A DNA stretch of 64,000 nt from Flavobacterium sp. SLB02. Its GTDB lineage: Bacteria; Bacteroidota; Bacteroidia; Flavobacteriales; Flavobacteriaceae. Shown here one piece after another: positions 60,088 to 64,000 of this stretch (its first letter is position 1; each line of letters starts with the position of its first letter). The position numbers were made by a program, and so were the translations under genes. Location: the NCBI RefSeq assembly GCF_009664855.1, contig NZ_CP045928.1, positions 186,001 through 250,000 of the forward strand, read 5' to 3'. The notes below the pieces were generated by a model that saw only the letters and a program-made list of their open reading frames with translations, was not told the origin of the DNA and did not search any database.

Positions 60088-61440
60088 TTAAGATAAAAAA
60101 TCTTTAAACCATAATCCTGAATGTTTAATGGTTCGTTGCTGCGTGTCGAAATCGACATGAATTAAGCCGAATCGGGCATTATAACCTTCGGCCCATTCGA
60201 AGTTATCGGTAAGGCTCCATACGAAATAACCTTCGACGTTTAGGCCGTCTTTTCTGGCTTTAAGAATTTGTTCTAAGTGATCCTGAATATAATGCGTACG
60301 TTTGATGTCGTATACTTTTCCGTTGCTTAAAGTGTCCGGGAAAGCGGCACCGTTTTCTGTAATGATAATCTTTTTAATGCCTTTATATTCGTTGAATTTT
60401 TTCAGGACGTGATATAAGGCCGGAGGATAAACTTCCCAGCCCATTTCGGTTGAGATTACGTTTCTTTTTTCGGCACTTATTAGTTCAGCGCCTATATAAG
60501 GAATCAACATGGATGATTTTACAACTTCACGAGTATAACATTGCAGGCCTATAAAATCAAAATCGAAAAATAAATTGTCGAGATCGTCTTCTAAAATATA
60601 ATTATTGAGTTTTTTTAATACCGGCAAATCAGTTTGCGGATAACCCAATCCTAAAATAGGTTCTATAAAAGTTCTGTTCAGTAAAGTATCGACACGTTTT
60701 GCGGCTTCGATATCTTTCGCGCTTTCTGTTGCAGGTTCGATATGCGTGCAGGAGAAAGTTGTACCAATATTGGCTTCGGGAATTCTGTTTCTCAATATTT
60801 TTGCGCCGGCAGCAGTAGCTAATGTTACGTGATGCATGGCTTTAAGATAATTGGTGATCCCTTTTTTGCCCGGAGCATGAATGCCCAGAAAATATCCCGC
60901 TCCGGTAAAAACAGATGGTTCGTTGATCACCATCCAGTTTTTTACACGATCTCCAAAATATTGTGCACAAACTTCTACGTACTCTGAAAACCATGAAACC
61001 GATTCTCTATTGGTCCAGCCCCCTTTTGTCTCTAAAGCATGTGGCAGATCCCAATGATAAAGCGTTATCCAGGGTTCTATTCCGGACGCAAGTAAAGAGT
61101 CAATGATTTTATTGTAATATTCGATACCGGCTTGATTTACAGGATGAATTCCTGTAGGCATGATTCGGGGCCAGCTGATAGAAAACCTAAAATTCGGAAT
61201 ATTTAATTCCCGGATTAAGTCTATATCGTTTTGGTACGAATTGTAGAAATCGCAGGCCGTTAGAGCATGATGTCCGTTTTTTATTTTCCCTTTTTGAGAC
61301 GTAAAAACATCCCAGATCGAAGAACCTTTTCCATCGGCATCATGTGCTCCCTCAATTTGGAAGGCGGCGGTTGAAACACCCCACAAGAAATCATCTCCAA
61401 ATTGGTCTTTGTTTAAAAATGAGTTCTCTATTTTATTCAT
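60088..61440 (-). CDS. GH1-family beta-glucosidase
   Basis: 450 residues with no signal peptide, so cytoplasmic. The acid/base Glu lies in MVINEPSVFTG and the nucleophile Glu in IIITENGAAF. Further GH1 motifs are FLWGVSTAAFQIEGAHDADGKG-like start (in part), FYNSYQNDIDLIRELNIPNFRFSISWPRI-type helix, ITLYHWDLPHALE and FVWSLTDNFEWAEGYNARFGL. It hydrolyses beta-glucosides such as cellobiose. No transporter or regulator is adjacent. Confidence 0.95.
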   Translation of the reverse strand: MNKIENSFLNKDQFGDDFLWGVSTAAFQIEGAHDADGKGSSIWDVFTSQKGKIKNGHHALTACDFYNSYQNDIDLIRELNIPNFRFSISWPRIMPTGIHPVNQAGIEYYNKIIDSLLASGIEPWITLYHWDLPHALETKGGWTNRESVSWFSEYVEVCAQYFGDRVKNWMVINEPSVFTGAGYFLGIHAPGKKGITNYLKAMHHVTLATAAGAKILRNRIPEANIGTTFSCTHIEPATESAKDIEAAKRVDTLLNRTFIEPILGLGYPQTDLPVLKKLNNYILEDDLDNLFFDFDFIGLQCYTREVVKSSMLIPYIGAELISAEKRNVISTEMGWEVYPPALYHVLKKFNEYKGIKKIIITENGAAFPDTLSNGKVYDIKRTHYIQDHLEQILKARKDGLNVEGYFVWSLTDNFEWAEGYNARFGLIHVDFDTQQRTIKHSGLWFKDFLS

Positions 61441-61647
61441 TCAAATAAGTATTTCCTTTATTGTAATTTATTAATGAAGGAAAGACGATTGCATAGCTCT
61501 TAAAAACAGCCATTCTTTGAATGAAACCAGAAAATTTAGGTTGAAGAATTTCATAACGTTTAGTTTTAATCAAATTAATAAAACTAATGTGAATTTAACG
61601 TAAAGTGATTATTATCAAATGATTAAATGTTTGAAAGGGAAGATCCT

Positions 61648-61857
61648 TTAATCTTCCCATCCGCAAAGGGTGAGGCCTAAACCTTGTGCCTGTTTTAAGG
61701 ATGTTTTTACAGTTCCGTGATTACAGGATGACAAACCGCGGCACGTTTGGTTATAATGGTATTTTTTTGCACCGGTTGGGCCACAAATATATACCGCCGC
61801 TTCAGGAGGTCTAAAAGAGGTGAAAAAAATAAATAGTAAGAGTAAAGTATATTTCAT
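61648..61857 (-). CDS. small secreted Cys-rich protein (Ada-like zinc-ribbon fold?)
   Basis: 69 residues from ATG 61857. A signal peptide (MKYTLLLLFIFFTSFRPPEA) precedes a mature domain with VYICGPTGAKKYHYNQTCRG, LSSCNHGTVKTSLKQAQGLG and LTLCGWED, four Cys and two His that could bind a metal. Similar KYHxxxxCxxL patterns occur in Ada-like metal-binding domains attached to nucleases. It overlaps no other gene from this start, but it immediately follows the lipoprotein gene, so they are probably co-transcribed. Confidence 0.68.
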   Translation of the reverse strand: MKYTLLLLFIFFTSFRPPEAAVYICGPTGAKKYHYNQTCRGLSSCNHGTVKTSLKQAQGLGLTLCGWED

Positions 61858-61864
61858 CAGGGTT

Positions 61865-62275
61865 TTATTTGACAATTAATTGGTATTTATTTCCTTTTAA
61901 ATCGGTGGCAACTAGTTTTCCGTATGAAACCCATTCGGTGTTAATTTCAATATCAGGAATAGTATCGCCAAGTAAAATTCCTGCGCCATATTTTTCCTGA
62001 ACATTGATATTCCCAAAAACCGAATCGCCATCAATATTTATTCCTTTTACATCGTAATTATATTCGTATTGTCCCGGATCTCCTGTTCTGTATTTGTATT
62101 GGTAAGTGTCGTTTACATGATACGTTTTTGCTTCTTCAGCTGTAATTGTTTTTCGGTCATCGGGCGTAATTACTTGTTTTAAAAACGAATTAATTTGCGG
62201 TGGAGGAGGAGCGGAAGCTTTTCTACACGAAAGCGTAACAAGTAATAGAAATAAAATAAGGTAGTTTTTTTGCAT
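61865..62275 (-). CDS. lipoprotein of unknown function
   Basis: 136 residues. The lipobox LVTLSC places Cys17 at the mature N-terminus, and the mature part starts RKASAPPPPQINSFLKQV. The central sequence (YQYKYRTGDPGQYEYNYDVKG, NINVQEKYGAGILLGD) is beta-rich, and the C-terminus is VATDLKGNKYQLIVK. No family is recognised. It lies 7 bp upstream of the small Cys-rich protein gene. Confidence 0.68.
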   Translation of the reverse strand: MQKNYLILFLLLVTLSCRKASAPPPPQINSFLKQVITPDDRKTITAEEAKTYHVNDTYQYKYRTGDPGQYEYNYDVKGINIDGDSVFGNINVQEKYGAGILLGDTIPDIEINTEWVSYGKLVATDLKGNKYQLIVK

Positions 62276-62571
62276 AGGCGTTTTAGATAAAAAATTAAAT
62301 ATATAACCAATATTTTCCGTATCTGAAATCTAAAAATAGCAGATACTTTGTGGTGCTAAATCTAGTTAGAAATACTTTGTTTAAAATGCGTATTAGTACT
62401 TGATTTTTAGCCTTTATCAGTTTCGTAAAGTGCAACTGTTTCCAGGAGTTCTTTTTCGAATTGATAAATGTTGTCGATGGTTTAAATTAGAAGGGATTTT
62501 ATATTTATTAATAGTAAAATCCAAAATTCCTCAAAGCTTGATTATTTTTGAAATCAAAAGCCGTTTGTTTA

Positions 62572-62862
62572 TTAATTACATTCAGGCAATTCTAATAAAT
62601 TATTTTTCTCAGTAGTATCTGCTTCAGTCCTGAGGTATTTATTACCAGCTGCAGTTTTTGAAATTATCACATTTACCTTTTGGCCATAAGAATTGTTGAC
62701 ATAAAATGCCCACTTATTATTTTCTATGCCCACAATTGCATCAGTTAAAGATAATTTCCATCTTGTTCCATTAAAATTTATTCCTCCAATGCTTAAAATA
62801 CGTTCATGTATATTATATCTATCTGATTTATTTATACACTTTATTTCATGTAAATCTGCCAT
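62572..62862 (-). CDS. DUF3892-family protein
   Basis: 96 residues, no signal peptide. The DUF3892 features are IKCINKSDRYNIHERILSIGGI at the start, WAFYVNNSYGQKVNVIISKTAAGNKYLRT and the C-terminal ADTTEKNNLLELPECN. The family is common in diverse bacteria and of unknown function. It is monocistronic as far as visible. The neighbouring gaps (62276-62571, 62863-63051) hold nothing that I can name. Confidence 0.85.
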   Translation of the reverse strand: MADLHEIKCINKSDRYNIHERILSIGGINFNGTRWKLSLTDAIVGIENNKWAFYVNNSYGQKVNVIISKTAAGNKYLRTEADTTEKNNLLELPECN

Positions 62863-63051
62863 TTTTTCTTAATTTTAATTAGTTAATTTATTTATGTATC
62901 AAACTTTTATACAAATGTAAAACCAATAAAAACCAGTATTTTATGGAAATCCGTAATCAGATAAGATTTGGAAATAATTTTTGAAGATTTTATAAATAGA
63001 AAAAAGAGGACAATAAAATTCCTCTTTCAATTCGTTAGTTTTGGGTAGCGC

Positions 63052-63951
63052 TTATTCTTTATTTAGAATAAAATCTTTAATAATTTTCTCCATATTGGAT
63101 GGCAAATCAGCATTTTTAATTTCAAAATTGGTTATTTTCATTTCAGTAAACCATTTCGACCAATACGCTCTGATTACTTTTTCTTCGTATGGATTTTTTT
63201 TGTCCGGATTTATTCCTAAAACTAAAACTTCGAGATTCGATAAATCATCATTGGCTTTAATAAAACCAAAATCCTGCTCATCAAATTTTTTATCCCAATC
63301 TTTTGTATTTAAGCCGTTTTTTCGAATAAGTTCAGGAGTAATATAAGTGGTTCGGTTTCCTTCTTTCATTACAGTAGTCTCATAAAACATATAACCATCA
63401 GTCAATATGATAAGAATATTTCTGTATTTGTTTTCAATACATTGATCCTTTACTTTACTGTCAAAAAAACTCCAAATGTCTGATCCTACATATTTATTAT
63501 CTTTTATGGCCGACTCATAAATTTTGGATGTCTGCGAAGCATAATCTGAATTTATAGAATTTAATAATTCTTTTGAAGCATTATTTTTATCGATACTAAT
63601 TCTCAAATTCTGTGCAATTGTATTAATTGCGGCATCAAGAGGTTCCGGGTTAAAAAACAATTGCATCTTATCATTGATCTGTCGGATTCTTTTTGATTTT
63701 AGATGTTGGGTAAAAGCTTCAGAAACTGATTTTATATAGCCTAAATCCCTTTGGTAATATTCCATAGTGGGGTTCGGATTTTTTTCAAGGCTAATTCGAT
63801 CCGACAAATCAAGGAGTATACTAATGTTATAATCTTCAGAAACAGTACTTTTTACAGGAACTTCTGTTTCTTCTTTATAAGATTCTTTCTTGCATGAAAA
63901 AGTAGAGACGACTAAGAAAAACATCGCCATTATGGTAAAAATATTTTTCAT
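63052..63951 (-). CDS. vWA-like lipoprotein of unknown function
   Basis: 299 residues from ATG 63951 (ATG 63957 in frame would add two residues). The lipobox STFSC puts Cys18 first, followed by KKESYKEETEVPVKS. The von Willebrand A pattern is NISILLDLSDRISLEKN (metal-binding DxSxR) and NILIILTDGYMFYET, with a third motif DLSNLEVLVLGINP. It would sit in the periplasm or outer membrane. The upstream sequence is at the edge of the window, so partner genes are not visible. Confidence 0.75.
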   Translation of the reverse strand: MKNIFTIMAMFFLVVSTFSCKKESYKEETEVPVKSTVSEDYNISILLDLSDRISLEKNPNPTMEYYQRDLGYIKSVSEAFTQHLKSKRIRQINDKMQLFFNPEPLDAAINTIAQNLRISIDKNNASKELLNSINSDYASQTSKIYESAIKDNKYVGSDIWSFFDSKVKDQCIENKYRNILIILTDGYMFYETTVMKEGNRTTYITPELIRKNGLNTKDWDKKFDEQDFGFIKANDDLSNLEVLVLGINPDKKNPYEEKVIRAYWSKWFTEMKITNFEIKNADLPSNMEKIIKDFILNKE

Positions 63952-64000
63952 AGCCATTAATTTTTAGAATATACTAAATGTTGAAAATCAGGATCAACCA

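Noticed and set aside
62400..62615. Plus-strand open frame of 71 codons
   Set aside because: It overlaps the DUF3892 gene end on the other strand and has no recognisable features.
1..64000. tRNA, rRNA, integrase, transposase or prophage genes
   Set aside because: I searched by eye for conserved tRNA arms and mobile-element protein motifs and saw none. A tRNAscan or HMM search would be needed to exclude them fully.

Overview
The window is a chromosomal segment of a member of the Bacteroidota, most likely a Flavobacterium or close relative. The evidence is AT-rich DNA, near absence of Shine-Dalgarno sequences, core promoters of the TAnnTTTG type, many lipoproteins with Bacteroidota-type lipoboxes, family-typical gene sets (2TM-domain proteins, LytTR regulators, CtaA, DUF6438, DUF3892) and many AT-rich intergenic inverted repeats. 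No rRNA, tRNA, prophage, transposase or CRISPR array was seen. Layout: 1-2036 holds four tandem 2TM-domain membrane proteins followed by a LytTR response regulator. 2206-5029 (minus) carries heme A synthase, a small membrane protein and the CCA-adding enzyme, overlapping end to start. yaaA follows at 5503. 6523-11144 (minus) is a drug-efflux operon: a TetR repressor, a TolC-like protein, an EmrA-like adaptor and an EmrB-like 14-TM permease, with a tandem palindromic operator over the tetR promoter. 11481-20834 (minus) is the complete tryptophan operon in the order trpL leader peptide, attenuator, trpE, a lipoprotein gene, trpG, a GNAT gene, trpD, trpC, trpF, trpB, a cyclotransferase-like gene, a nitrilase-family gene and trpA. 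The leader peptide has three consecutive Trp codons and is followed by a strong intrinsic terminator ahead of a TTG-started trpE, which is a textbook attenuation layout. 20932-24177 has a secreted beta-helix-like protein, a YceI protein, and a MarR-regulated nitroreductase whose promoter is embedded in twin palindromes. 24542-30134 is the glycerol locus: glpD, glpK, glpF and an outer-membrane barrel gene on minus, with divergent glpR on plus. 30338-42829 contains a sulfur-handling neighbourhood (CstB-like persulfide dioxygenase/rhodanese, two YedE-type transport proteins, a TauE/SafE exporter, a Crp/Fnr regulator and a single-domain rhodanese), interrupted by an HD hydrolase, cytochrome bd oxidase cydAB and a DUF6438 protein. 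The persulfide dioxygenase and exporter promoters share a 14-bp palindrome at exactly the same distance from their -7 boxes, which suggests a common Crp-type regulon. 42908-49949 has a GapN-like dehydrogenase, an M1-like peptidase, an esterase with a TPR tail, a GNAT and two decayed genes. 50208-56487 is a small secreted protein followed by a complete RND efflux system. 56577-58546 is a TPR sensor histidine kinase preceded by a tiny proline-rich lipoprotein gene with a structured leader. The remainder (59644-63951) holds lipoproteins of unknown function, a GH1 beta-glucosidase, a DUF3892 protein and a vWA-like lipoprotein. Intergenic DNA is dominated by at least six families of inverted repeats, including one hairpin element whose 59-bp core occurs twice without mismatch. 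The most notable non-gene signals are the trp attenuator, the shared sulfur operator, the operator-embedded marR and tetR promoters, the repeat families and the structured leader of the polyproline lipoprotein gene.
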